DNA of 64,000 nt from Caenorhabditis remanei (lineage: Eukaryota > Nematoda > Chromadorea > Rhabditida > Rhabditidae). Under the pieces are notes generated by a model that was not told the DNA's origin, did not search any database, and saw nothing but the letters and a program-made list of their open reading frames with translations. The position numbers and the translations under genes were made by a program. This document shows, piece after piece, positions 21,761-34,300 of the stretch (its first letter is position 1; every line of letters starts with the position of its first letter). The stretch spans positions 5,518,001 to 5,582,000 of the forward strand of contig NC_071332.1 in the NCBI RefSeq assembly GCF_010183535.1, in the 5' to 3' direction.

Positions 21761-24634
21761 ATGATTCAAGAGTCTGAACGAGCCGAAGTTGAAGAAGAAG
21801 AGACTGATAATGATGAGGAAAGAATCAGTTATCTGAAATCGTTTATTAGTCGTATGATGAATGCTCCAATGAAAGAAAAATCAAAAGCAGAAGTTGATAT
21901 AAGTGTTACTCCAGAAGAGATTAGAATTATTTCCAATTATGCGGCCGCCTCGTTTGCATCGTTGAATACATTGATGAGAGTTGATGAGAGTTGTCTTCCG
22001 ATTCATGTTGTTGGAGATTTACACGGACATTTTAATGATTTGAGGAATATTTTCACAAAGTGAGTGCAAGAAAATTGAAAACTGCAAACGTTGTTCTCCT
22101 AACTTTCACGGAACGTTCACTAAAATTAGTGGAAAACTGTCAACTTTGTAGGTAGGTCACAGCCACACTGATTGTTTCACAAGGTGAATTATTTATGGAG
22201 TGTATACATCACACCTAGAGCTACATTTTTTTAGTTGACAACTTTTTTGTCCGGGTACTTCCTACAAAGTTACAGTCCATCAATGTATATAACTCAAAAA
22301 TCTCTCCTTTTTTCTAGAATTGCGAGAAAACATTTTGACGATTAATAACTCTTTAGGGAGTGCACGTACAAAAAAGTTGTCAACTACGAAAGTGTAGCTC
22401 TAGGTTTGATCTACACCCTCCATAAAAATTTGAAGTCATGAGACAGTCAGTGAGGCCGTGACACCCTCTCAAAGTTGGTCATTTGCAACTGAAAAATACC
22501 AAATTTTGTATCTTACTGCATGGTACTGTATACATATCTCGAAAATTTGAAGAGCATCTGAAAAGTTGTCAGCTAAAACATAGAGCGATTTTTGAAGAAC
22601 TCAACCATTAAAAATTATAAAATGAGGTAACACGTCTCCTCAGTCCAGAGCTTCAAAGTTATCATATTTTCTTCCAAATATGGTATTAGCACGGCTTACG
22701 ACTGCGCTCTACTGAAACCGAAGTAAATTGTGTGCGATATTGAGAGACTCAGAGAAAAAGAGACATTTTTCAACGGCATTTCGGTGGAGCGCAGTTGTAA
22801 GAACTGTGCCGTCCTAATAGATCACCTGACTTCGGCACGTTCTACATTTCAAGGGTGTGAAATTATATCAAAAAGTTGTCAAAACGGGATTTTCTAGACA
22901 CGGCGCACCCGGACTCTCCCACTACGTTTTCCTCGGAGACTATGTGGATCGTGGACGTCAAGGAGTGGAGACAGTGATGCTTCTGATGGCTTACCACTGT
23001 CTCTATCCAGAACATCTCTTCTTGTGTCGTGGAAACCACGAGGACTACAACACCACAATGACATATGGATTCTATGATGAGTGTCACTTGAAGTATGAAA
23101 AGAAGGGATTTCTGGTTTGGCTTCATATCATCAACGCGTTCAACCATTTGCCATTTGCTGCACTCATTTTTGGAAGGGTTTTGTGTATGCACGGAGGGAT
23201 TTCACCTCATATTAAGACACTTGACGATATTGATAGTGTGAGATAGCGAGATAAATTGGGCACTTTCGAATGAATTGGTTACAGATCCAACGTCCAACTT
23301 TCATTCCATCATTCGGTTTGGCGTGCGACTTGGTTTGGTCGGATCCCGAGACGACTACAGTTAGTTTTTGAGTGTATACAGTACCGGTCAATAGGTTATC
23401 AATTTTGGCTGTTTTCAGTAGAAAATTACCAACTTTGAAAGGTATTTCGGTGACATCTGATTGTCCGATAAACTCAATTTTTTATGTGTTGAACAAAGCA
23501 AAAATATCGCATAATTTTTGTAGTTGGCTATTTTTTTGTAGGGACACTGCCTTGAAAGTTACAGGCAGTCAAAGTGAATAGCTCCGAATTTTCGATAATT
23601 TGCACTGAAATTAGTCGATTTCAGGGAAAAATAGCTTTGCCGACCTGTAACTTTCATTGTAGTAACCCTACAAAAAAAATGGTCAACTACAGAAATAACT
23701 TGTTATTCTTGCTCTGTCCAACCCATACAAAATAAAATTTGTCGGACATTCAGGTGACACCGAAATACACTGTCAAAGTTGGGCATTTTCCACTAAAAAC
23801 GACCAAAGCTCATAACCTATTGACTGGTACTGTAAGTGAAGTCATCATATATAAATTCAATTTCAGAACGTCGGTTGGTCTCTATCGGCACGTGGAATCT
23901 CGTTCTCTTTCGATGACGTTACTATCGAGAAGTTTTGTCAGGATAATGGAGTTGATTTGATTGTCAGAGCCCATCAGATTTCTAGTGAAGTAAGGAAAGA
24001 TACAGTTCTAACTAGGGAAGATAACGGAGTCCGGAGATACGGGACGTGGCCTATAAGGAAAGCTGAGAAAACGCTGATTTCAAATATATATTCAGTTTTT
24101 GCCCTCGATGTCTGGTATTCGAGAAAAACGAGGTCAAAGTTTGGACCTCTGGCAAATCTTCCTGACGTATGAAAAATATCGGCAGCGTGACGTAATCGGT
24201 GGTAACCAGGGGTCCAAACTCTGACCTTGTTTTTCTCGAATACTAGACCTCAAGGTGAAAAACTGAATAAACATTTGGAATCAGCGTTTTCCCAGCTTTC
24301 CAACGATATAGGTCACGTCCCAAATCTCCAGACTGACTCCGTGACCGTCCCTAGTAAGTGTAACCGATTATAAAAGACGAAGCCCCGACTTGTATAAATT
24401 TGAATCTGCATATTTTCAGATGGTGACAGGAGGTCACAGATGGCATGCAAATGGACGTATGGTCACAATTTTTTCAGCTGCAAACTACTTGGGTATGGGA
24501 AACGACACGTGTGTTCTTCGTATTGATGAACAGGTTTTTAGATACTAACATATCGTATCAAACCCTGTCCCTATTTTCAGAAAACAGTTCAATTTAGTCT
24601 TCTCCGTCCTGTCAAGAAGAGTCGTAAGCACTGA
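21761..24634 (+). CDS. PP1-type serine/threonine phosphatase, nematode-divergent
   Basis: This is a metallophosphatase of the PPP family. Exons are 21761-22059, 22898-23237, 23285-23359, 23868-23999, 24420-24533 and 24581-24634, giving 337 residues. All family signature motifs are present: GDLHGH at 85-90, GDYVDRG at 113-119, RGNHE at 144-148, CMHGG and RAHQ. An acidic N-terminal stretch (VEEEETDNDEE) precedes the core. The usual C-terminal SAPNYCG toxin-contact loop is SAANYLG, and the segment after RAHQ carries GGHRWHANGRM in place of the typical PP1 sequence. The C-terminus ends KKSRKH. These changes mark it as one of the expanded nematode PP1-like enzymes rather than the conserved gsp-type PP1; many such paralogues are germline-enriched in C. 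elegans, which is only a guess here. Three introns contain palindromic repeats. AATAAA is at 24642-24647, just after the stop. Confidence 0.9.
22065..22530. repeat. Palindromic element in phosphatase intron 1
   Basis: It ends GCATGGTACTGTA and contains inverted blocks (GTTGACAACTTTTTTGTCC near 22230, and AAAAAAGTTGTCAACTACG near 22368). The left terminus is less clear because it runs into the donor-proximal sequence. Confidence 0.65.
22690..22815. repeat. Imperfect 120-bp palindrome in phosphatase intron 1
   Basis: ACGACTGCGCTCTACTGAAACC on the left pairs with TTTCGGTGGAGCGCAGTTGTAAG on the right, around a GAGAGACTCAGAGAAAAAG centre. Same family as 9583-9701 and 34753-34878, here in inverted orientation. 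Confidence 0.82.
23378..23834. repeat. Palindromic element in phosphatase intron 3
   Basis: It starts ACAGTACCGGTCAATAGGTT and ends AACCTATTGACTGGTACTGT, nearly perfect terminal inverted repeats of about 20 bp, with long internal pairing. It fills almost the whole intron. Confidence 0.92.
24009..24358. repeat. Palindromic element in phosphatase intron 4
   Basis: The left end ACTAGGGAAGATAACGGAGTC pairs with the right end GACTCCGTGACCGTCCCTAGT. Internally it has the CCAAATATATATTCAG-type and TCGAGAAAAACGAGGTCAAA blocks of the 7692 and 17241 copies. Confidence 0.9.
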
Positions 24635-25559
24635 AATTCTGAATAAATTCTCTTGTTTTCTCTTTCTGATGTGTCATTCTGTTTCTTTCAGTTACTTTGT
24701 ACATCCAACACAAAAAACGCTTAAACAATTTACTCCGACAAAATAAAAAATTAGTGGAGAGTGAGAGGAGGCGCTAATGAAAATTCATTAATCGATCTCT
24801 TCTCTCATCACTTTTCTTTCTTTCTCCCCCCTGAGCAAAGTAATTTTCATGGGGCCAATTCAATGTCAAACCTCATTAACATATTCAACACCATGGGGCG
24901 GCTCCGAGCTTTTTTTGCTCTTGAAGAGAGAAGATCTCTCTCTTTTCTTTGCGACTCATTCCATTCATTTATCGTCGTCATCATCATCCGAGTGATGAGC
25001 ATCATATCTCCTTCTCCTACTCCTCGTGAGACATCTCCTGTCTTCTATCCTTTTCAAAAAATAAAATAATCGGGTTCCACATCACTGACGACATCATCAG
25101 TCGATGGGCTCTCCACTACGTGTCTCGTAAACTTTGAAAGCTTCAAAAAATTTGATGTTTCTTTTCAAATGTAGGTCAAAAATATGCTGGTTGATGGTTG
25201 AGAACTCTAGAAATAGGTTGATTGAGTAACTAGAGTAAGGAAGAAGAGGAAAGGTGAGGAGATATGTAGATTTTCATAGATCATAGAGACCTACCCGGAA
25301 CTCTTAGAAGATTGTTAGAGGAGAAAAAGGTGAGATAGACTTTGAGAATTGATGTGAGAGTAAGTACTTTTTGTCTGAAATATATGATTTTAAAGTAGTT
25401 TGTGTTGTCAGTCAGGGTTAGTGAAGCTCATTACTTGAAGATTTTCACCCTATCAGAGACTTCGTGTCTATCTACCACCCGGTTGAAACTTCCCAATTCA
25501 TGATGAATTTTCATCTTCGACCCTCAAATCCACAAGTTCCAGACAATTTCGGTAAATAT

Positions 25560-25910
25560 CATAGTTGCAAACCGGGCCGTCATATAAAAACTCTATTAAC
25601 ACGCAATATTATGATCTGTAAAATATACCAAAATGCAGATCTCGGCGAGTTCTATGTTTCTGACCTACTACGGGCCGGATGGCGGATCGTTAGTGTGCTG
25701 TGGGTCGGAAAAATTGCAAAAAAAAACCATTCTAGTCCCGCCCGCGGCACATTAATGAATAGCCTTCCGGCCCGTAACAGGTCTCAGACATAGAACTCGC
25801 CGCAATCTACATTTTGGTATATTTTTCAGATCAAAAGATTGCGTTTTAAGCGAGTTATGCGCCGGCCCGTTTTGGCCTGTTTTGGCCCGGTTTGCAAATA
25901 TGATAAATAT
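25560..25910. repeat. GC-rich palindromic element (GGCGAGTTCTATG family)
   Basis: The arms carry AAACCGGGCCGTCAT near the left end and a GGCCCGGTTTGCAAAT end. The inner arms are TCTCGGCGAGTTCTATGTTTC and its reverse complement GACATAGAACTCGCCG, with CGGGCCGGATGG / CCTTCCGGCCCG closer in. It is strikingly GC-rich for this AT-rich region. Confidence 0.88.
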
Positions 25911-28577
25911 TACACCAAGATGTATCACGGCGTGGTCCCCAGTGACGTGGTCTCCATCAGAGATAATTGGTGCCGAACACTAGATAGCCTTAGTTTCAAC
26001 TATTTCAAATCATTGTATCATCAAACTTACAACTATTTCCACGTACCTTTAAACATTCTCTCCTAATGATCAAAGTACCAAATCCTTCCCTTTCATTCCC
26101 AAAAAAACGGCGGAGACCTTGACTTTCTCTATATATGCTCATCGGCTATTCCGATTTATCTTCATGTCTTCTTTTCTCCTTTCTTCTTTTCCTTCCCATC
26201 TTCTCATTTTCTCATATATCCATTCCTTTTCAATCTCTTCAATTTTTCTTTTTTTTTCACTTTCATCCGTCGCCACCACATCGCGATCATCTGGGTGCTC
26301 TTTCACTCTTTCTCACTATCTCTCTTCTCCGTTTTTTTTCGTCCGTCTCCCACCACTAACCGACCGGTGTGGTGCTGGTGTTCATTCGACCGTGTAGATG
26401 GCTCCATGAGCCCTCGGTTTCGGAATATATGACACGCTTCCGGATACATACGTCTTCTGGGGTCCCCTCCCTATTCCTGGAGAAACGAGAAGCTCTCTAT
26501 TCTCTTCTGTGATGGTCAATACTTTTTTCCAACAAGCTAGAAAGAATAGACGAGAGCCATAATTCGAAAGAAGACGTCGGCGTCAGTGGACACCCCCGAA
26601 TTTATTTTGTTGGCGTCGTCGCAAAAAAAACGCTTTAAACCCGTCATTCACACCTTTCTCAGTTTTATTTTTCAATTTCTCTCTTGCTTATATCAATTCT
26701 TCTATTACTTTCCCGACTAGGATGCTTTCGTCATCGGGCTTTGAGAACTTCTCATTCTTATTTCCATGATGATGAGCTAGGGGGTGGCTATGTGAACCTG
26801 AGAGCAAACTAGAAAAAGATCGAAAACGTTTGGAAACCAAGGAGCATAGCTAGACTGAAAGATATATAAAAAAAATATTGCAGTTCTTACTCAATTTAGA
26901 TTTTACACTAGGCACCAAAAATTCGCGGTGCCAGAAACCTACCGTATACCTAAGATTCGCATCGGTCAGTGTAGGGCATAAGATCAAAGCCCCAGTGCGA
27001 TGATATTAGTTTGAATTACTTCAATTTTCAGATTCAGATCGTCGCGAGCTTTCAGCAAAGTATACTCATGTTCATTCTTGGGCCCCCACCACAAAAACTA
27101 CAGTAATCCTGTTTAAAGGCGCATATCGTAGTTTCGTGGCGCACTTTCGACTCCGGATAAGAATTTTTTCACTTTCATGCAACCCAGGTTTACTGAGTTT
27201 GGTATCTTCGGGCTTAATAGAAAAACTACCTATCCAAGAAGTCTAGTAGTAACCATTCTATTTTTAGCGCTTTCAAGTTCACTGTTGCTTGCAGAATCAC
27301 TATTCTCATATTACTACGTGTTACTCATTCTGAAGATGTCATTCTATTTTAGATTGTACCCACTGACCACTCGTTTTTCGACGATTGGTTAGTTGTTGAT
27401 TGATTACAGACTGGGAAATTTCAGATTCCCGTTCCAACAGAAACAGGAAACTGCTTTTCTACTTTTGAACTTTTATTTTCTCCGTAAACTCTTGTACTTG
27501 TGATCTTTCATCAACTTTCAGTATAGTCGTAAGTTACAATGGAAAAAAGTTTCAAAAACAAAGCGACTCGAGAAGAAAAGTTTCAGATTTCAAAACCTCG
27601 TTCATCATCCATCAAGAAAACAAAGAGAAAACGAAGAGAATCTGCAAAAATGAAAACTTATTTGATTCCCCCTTTTGAAATCCTTGAATTTTCCCACACG
27701 ACAGACAGAAGCTTCTCCTTTTAAAACGATTAACTGCCCTCTGACTTGTCCCCCGCTTTCTTTAAAGAACTACGTGCCCTGAAGGCAAGGACAACATGGT
27801 TACATCTGAAAAAGTTACATAAGAACAAAAAACTTCAATTTCAAAAAAAAGAGTTGCTACTATTTGTCTGCTCGTCTTTCAAAAAAGCAAAACTTTTTGA
27901 TTTCTATCTATTTCTGAGAGAAGAAAGAAAGACAACAAACACGCCATCACTACTACCATCACCAAAATCTTCGTGGTCCTTTTTTCTCTCTCACTCCCAA
28001 GAAGAAAGAAGAAAGAAGAAGACGACTTCTTCTTCTAATCCGTCTCTGGATTCACTTCTTTCCATCACCACTACCATTTTCATCTTTCATTCTTTCGCCT
28101 TTTCTCTTTTATTCTCAATTTCGCTTTCTCTTTCTAAATCTCTGTATGTCGAAAACTTTGAGAAGGGAACACTTCGTTGTTTTAACTTTCAACTTTTTTC
28201 TTTTTCAGAAGACCAAAAAAGGAAAGGAAGCGAGAAGACGACTAGGATCTTTGTCTACCTCATTTGTTGTTTGTTGCTTATAGTCTTATCAAGGTGAGCC
28301 ATCTTTTTTCTTTTTGGCGTTTCGAAATATTTTTGAGTTTTTTTTGTTGAGTTTCTGACTTTGAGAATAATAGTTGTAAAAAATATTTGACCTACTTTCT
28401 GAAAACACTTTCAATCAATTATCTAGTCTTCATAGTTCAAAAAAAAACTGCTCTGAAAACCCGTGGTGTCTGGAATTGCCGGTCCGTTGTTGATCTGCAA
28501 TACCAGAATCATTCTAAATTTCCAGTCTCTTCATTGTACATTACTTTCTGTTTGACAATAGAATCCTTGTAATTTTT

Positions 28578-28955
28578 ATTATGGATTTACCCACGAAGAA
28601 AAAATGCATTAATTTGCCATTTCGTACAGTAAGAAAATTCACTGAGAAATCTGTCGGCACAAGAAATCGCAAGCTGAAAATTCAATGCGTCCTCAAAATT
28701 TTTGTGTACCTACCATACTATATCATACTGTATCATACTGTATCATACTGTATCCCTGTATCATACTGTAGCATACACAAAAAATTAAAGACGTATTGAA
28801 TTTTCAGCTTGCGATTTCCTGTGCCGACAAATTTCTCAGTGCATTTTCTAACTGTACGAAAAATTAATCCACTATTTTGCATTAGTGAATAGAATTAAAT
28901 TGTAAAACTTGCAATAAATGGTTCAATTTTTCTTCGTGGGTTGATCCATTAGTCT
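28578..28955. repeat. Long foldback element with a tandem 10-mer at its centre
   Basis: The terminal ATGGATTTACCCACGAAGAAA pairs with TTTCTTCGTGGGTTGATCCAT. The inner arms TCGGCACAAGAAATCGCAAGC and GCTTGCGATTTCCTGTGCCGA also pair. The loop holds four or more repeats of ATACTGTATC around 28718-28770. Longer relative of 838-956. Confidence 0.92.
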
Positions 28956-31007
28956 GTATTACTTTCAAAATGGTTAAAAACATTTTCAGACAGTCATCGA
29001 GTCTTCTTCATTACTCTTACTCCCATCCACTGCCGAGATATGGTAAGCTTTCGATTTTTTCGTTTTAATTGTTATCTTGTATCTTATCTGAACTCCTAGT
29101 AAAGAAATCCCACAATATAATTATTTTTGTATACTGTTTGTAACTTTGATCAATAAGCAAAGATAACCCACAAAATAAGAGTTCGATCAAATAAGCAAAG
29201 AAGCAATCCACCATTTTTGTGAAGATGCAAAAAGAGAAGAAACGGAAAAGAGAAAAATATACAAATTGATGGAGTAGAAAAGAAGAATTGTGAGAGAAGG
29301 AGGTACCATAAGTTGCGATAACAAGAAGAGAGAGGTCTCCCTATAGTTTTGCTTCTTGGCATCCCTCTTCGTCGCCCCTTTCGATATTGCCATCTAGGGA
29401 ATTCCTATCCAAAACGATGTATTCTTTTCTCGTTGTCTTCTTTCTTTGTTGGATTTGCATTTCTGGAAAGAAGATTCTTTGTTTTGCACTTTTTTGTAGA
29501 CACTTGAGGCTTTTTTGGTCTTGTAACGCATGGAATGGGCCGGTACTGAAGTTATGCCCTTCAACTCAACATTAGAATAGTTCTCATTAATTTACGCAGA
29601 CCTAGTTGAAATTGATGTTGCTAAATCCTCCTATATTCGTTAAACATCAGAAGTTCACAAGTGTTCTAGCTAATTTCCGCGGATATCATTTACCGTGGAA
29701 CCTTAATAAAATTTGATAGCAGTTGAGATATTGTGCTCTGAACTCTTGCTATGGGTTGGGGGGCACCTCTATTATTTTACGGTAATAAACTTCCAATGAT
29801 CTCGTATTCAACAAAATGTCTCCCATATTCTTAAAAAGCAATCACTTTGTTTTCCAACCCATCACAAAAGAAACGCCGCCCTCCTCCCCTCTGAGGGTAT
29901 TCAAATGCACACTATCCGTCTCATTCGGAGGCCCCCAATTGATTGATGAGCACCTTTTTCCACAACCCGTGTCTTGCCGGAAGTTGAAAAAAGCATAGGA
30001 GATAGTTCACATTGTTCATCCACAAATGACCATCGATCAGAAATCTGATGATAGAGAGAAATGAGTTGATTGACGAGATGGGATGAGAAGTGATGGGAAG
30101 GGGACTTAATTTTCATAGTAAGTTTAGAATTCCCAGTTTTTTAAAAAGACTGTATGGATTCAGAGCAGTTATGAAAGTTCTCTACTACATAGTTTTAATT
30201 TAATAAGTAGAATCAATGGTGAACACATGGAGATAGAGATAGAGACATATAATATGAAGTGAGTCTCTTAGAGATCTTGTTGTCACAGATTGTCTCTCTA
30301 TTCGAGACAACTGACACTTCATGACAGAGGTGAAAGAGAGAATCAACTCTCCGTCAGTCACACGATCTCTCACTTTCAATTCCACAGACGCTTCACTTCG
30401 GAGTCTTTTGGTAGGAAATTCTTTTTTGATAACCTTCTTCCATCACCCCACATTTTTTTGGGTCTCTTTTTCTAAGGAATACTTATTTTTCTTATATATT
30501 CTATTTTCTTTTCCAAATCCGCATTTTCAGTAGTCTTCAGCGCCAATTACCGTAATTCCGCTAATTCCTTCTTCCTTCTTCTTTTCCTGTGCAGATCCTC
30601 ATTCTAGTTGTGGGTGTATTCAGAAGAGAAAAGGGGGCAAAAGCCAATAAATCAGTGCAAATGGCTTTGAGCTAAAAGTTTTCTTCCTTTCCTCTCCCCG
30701 CACCGCGCCCCACAAACCACCAGCCACCAAGCCACCAGTTTACGACTTTTTGGTTGAGTAATTGAAAATGAAAAAGTGAGAGTGACTTAGTTTTTGGGAA
30801 GCATGATGAGGAGGGAGAGAAAGGAATTGGCAGAGAGGGACTTGGTTTTACAATCTGTGTAGATATGTACGTCAGGTCAATGTTTTGTCATGTTTCTTTT
30901 GGGTCTGATTATTTTAGATTGATTTGAAATTGGCTGATAAGTGGGTTGAGTGTTTGTTGCTTTTTCAAATTTTCTATGAATCAAAGTTTTAGGGGATTCT
31001 ACCATAC

Positions 31008-31312
31008 GGACCGACGCGTAACTCGCTTAAAACTCAATATTATGAGCTGAAAAATATACAAAAATGAAGTTCTCGGCGAGTTCTATGTCCGTGACCTACA
31101 ACGAGCCGGATGGCTAGTCGTTAATGTGCCGGGCTAGAATGGTTTAGGCGTTTTTTGACACTTTTTTCCGGCCCGTGGTTCTTTAGCGAAGAGCCATCCG
31201 GCTTGTTGTAGGCCACGGACATAGAACTCGCTGAGATCTACATTTTGGTATATTTTTCAGCGCATAATCTTTCGTTTTGAGCGAGTTAGCAAGTATGGTT
31301 TCTTCTACCCGA
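31008..31312. repeat. GC-rich palindromic element, second copy
   Basis: The outer CCATACGGACCGACGCGTAACTC block faces a right end with GAGCGAGTTAGC. The inner arms GTTCTCGGCGAGTTCTATGTCC and GGACATAGAACTCGCTGAGATC pair. Related to 25560-25910. Confidence 0.88.
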
Positions 31313-34300
31313 GTCAACATTTTTCCATAATCTTGTGTTCCGATCCCGATCCCCCATCCTAAAATTCCCCCTCCAACATAGTCCCTGAGTGGTGTCTAGC
31401 TATCAATTAATAAGAATTGTCATCTATTTTGCGAACTGTATGCCCCTTCTCTCTATTTTCTGATGTTTGGCACCCCCAGAAGAAGCGGCTCTCAAGTGAG
31501 AAGTTGACGCGATCTCAAGTGCTTGCCTCCTCCCGCTTACCATATTTTCTTAGTCTTTTCAACCTCCGATCGGATATCAGATCGGTTTCTCGCACCCATC
31601 GCACCACTTGTGAAATCCCCCTTAAAAATCTGCGCTTCTTTCAAAGTTACAGTATCTGCCGAGAAGAGAAACCAAAGACTTTTTGAAATTGGAGAAGGCG
31701 AAACGTTGATTACCAATTCGTATTCTTCGAATGGCTACTTTATTATTTGACCTTCCTTATAACTCTAGACATTCAACTTTCTAAGATCAACCCAACTGAG
31801 TGTATGTCAACAGAAAATGGTAAAAAGGAGGAGAAAAGAGAAGTGAAGTGTTATGATCTTGGTGGTAGACCACACATAACATGTCGATGATACTGATGTA
31901 CTGTTTTCTGAGTGATTTTTATGTGAAAAAAAATTTTTGTTAGGAAATTATCAAAAAAATACTTTAACAGGCGACAGCATACAACATGTAAATTCTAACT
32001 CGATGAGTTCTTCCGCTGCAGGAATTACCATATTTGACAAGGTCCGGCTCAGTCCGACAAGGCTCGGTCGGAAAGGCCCGAAGGCCCGGGTCAGGCCGTG
32101 GAAAAAATTTTTTTTTCTTATAATTCTGAATGATAATCAAAAATTTGACTTTTTCGCGAAAAAGTTCAAAAAAGTTCAAAAAAGTTCGAAAATATTTGAA
32201 TTTTGAACTTTGGCGCCAATAAGCCTTCGGGCCTGGCTGTGGCCCTCGCTGGCCCAAGTATGAGAATTACCATTTTTGAGAAATCAGTAATAGATATAGC
32301 TAGTTCACTACTATCAAACACACCTGGCTGAAATTCATTCTAAACATTTCGGAATTCTCCTAATATATTAACTTCCTCTTATAGCTGTGATACCTTTAAA
32401 ACAATTTCCAAATAAACTCTTCTCAACCCAAAGTACACTCCATCCAACATCCGCTTCTCTCCATTTTCCCACATTTCCCAAAGAAAGAACACATCGGGAT
32501 GTTGTTGGCAACCACTAGAAAGATCATATCAGATCGCATCACTTGATAAAAACGTGTGCTCTTTTCTCTTTTCTCCGCACAGGCTGTTCCCAAGAGATAG
32601 CTCACTTTCTTATTTCTATGTCTGTGCCTCTTTTCCCTCTTTCTATTTATTTTAGAAACTGATGATCTCTCGGCAGGAAGAGAGAGATAGGAGATATCGG
32701 TTGATATGTGAGATATGAGGTTAGAGGGCAAACGATATATATCTTTTAATATTACTCTCCTTCGGCTCTTTTCTTTTTGATAGCTCTCAACTTTTTACAC
32801 TTTTTCTTTGTCTCGATCCTTGAAAATTGGTTACCCGTGATATTAGAAAAAAAATTAGAAGGATGAGGTTTTTGGATGGGTATCCCAGTACTAGAAGGAT
32901 GGATATCTGCATCAAAGTTCTAATAAGTTGACCGCCTTTACATAAAAATTGAAGAATGTATTCTGCACTGTCTACTAGTTTTTAGAAACATTTTCTGTTT
33001 TGCATTTGTTAAAGAATTGTTCTTGAAGTTGAAAAGATTTTTAATACGATTTGCAGTGCTGAGTAATCTTTAAATTAACGGAACTTAGAGATCCAAACTG
33101 GATCTCCATTGTTGTAGTCGACAACTTTTTTGTACGAATGCTCCCTATAGAGTTACAGTCCTCTAAAATGAGATTATCTTTCTAAGAAATTATACATATT
33201 GAGCATTTTTGAGTAGGCTGTAACTCTTTAAGGAGTGCAGACCTGCAATTCTCAAAAACACGGTATTTGATATTTTTCAACTACAAGACCATTCCGCGGT
33301 TTTTCGAACAAATTAGATGCGCTTTTAAACCCATCCGGCGTGTGTTCAAAGACTGATAACATTTTCATATCAGTTACCGTATCCAACACTCAAATCTGCT
33401 CTTTGAATCCCACTTTTCCTCTATAGACCAGACCACCCACCCAGCAAATGCCAGTTTTTCCTTATTTTTTTCTCATTTCTGACTGTTTTGACCCAATCCC
33501 AAGTACATTTTTCTATATTATTCAACTGAGTCGAGGGGGAATGGTGAAGTAGGAGAAGAAGGACATGCTCTTTTATAAACAAAACTTTTTCGAAAGGCTC
33601 TACAACTACTATCCCACTTTTGGGGAAGAATATTGGGAAAAGGAAAAGAGCGAAAAAGAAGAACAATAATCATTCAGATTTTGGCAACTCTTCTTCTTTT
33701 TATTCTTCACATTTCTTTTTCATTCTCTCGTTTTTCCAATTCATTTCTTTTTCTTGTATTATTCAAACCTCTCTCTCTTCCTCTCTGCTCCTAGGTTTTG
33801 GAACCTTCAGGTAGGGAGAACTGCTCTTTTTTCTTTCTTTTTTCGGGATAGAGTAAGTCCTTCTGAAGAGGAGAGAAGAAAGTCAAATGCGATGAACCGT
33901 CATCTAATAGGTCGCTTGTGCCTTTTTGAGTCCTGTCCTCCTCCTCCTTTTTTCTCTTCTTCCTTCCTTCTCCATCACTTCTTCGTTCTTTCTCTCCGCC
34001 CCTTCTGAAGGGGGGAAAAAGGTCCACTTTTTATATTACATGTAATTTTTGAAGCGCTTTTATCGAGGACGTCTCGTCAATTTTTCAGTTGTTTTGTTTT
34101 AATTTCATATGAATTTCAAACTATCCCATTAAGGAAAAGGTTATTGTGGACGGGATCCTAGTAATCGGTCTCTAGGGATCTGAGGCTAAGATCTTATAGT
34201 GAAATCTAAGAGAAGTAAATGAAAATGATGTCAGAGAAAGGGGTTGGAAAATATACAAAGAAATCAACGTTAACAGTTGAACTACAGTGTCTTATATCAT

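Noticed and set aside
32040..32260. GGCCCG-rich block as a gene fragment
   Set aside because: It is built of short GGCCCGAAGGCCCGGG-like repeats with AT filler and no stable reading frame.
33421..34027. Overlapping frames in the CT/GA-rich stretch
   Set aside because: Composition-driven, low-complexity peptides without splice partners.
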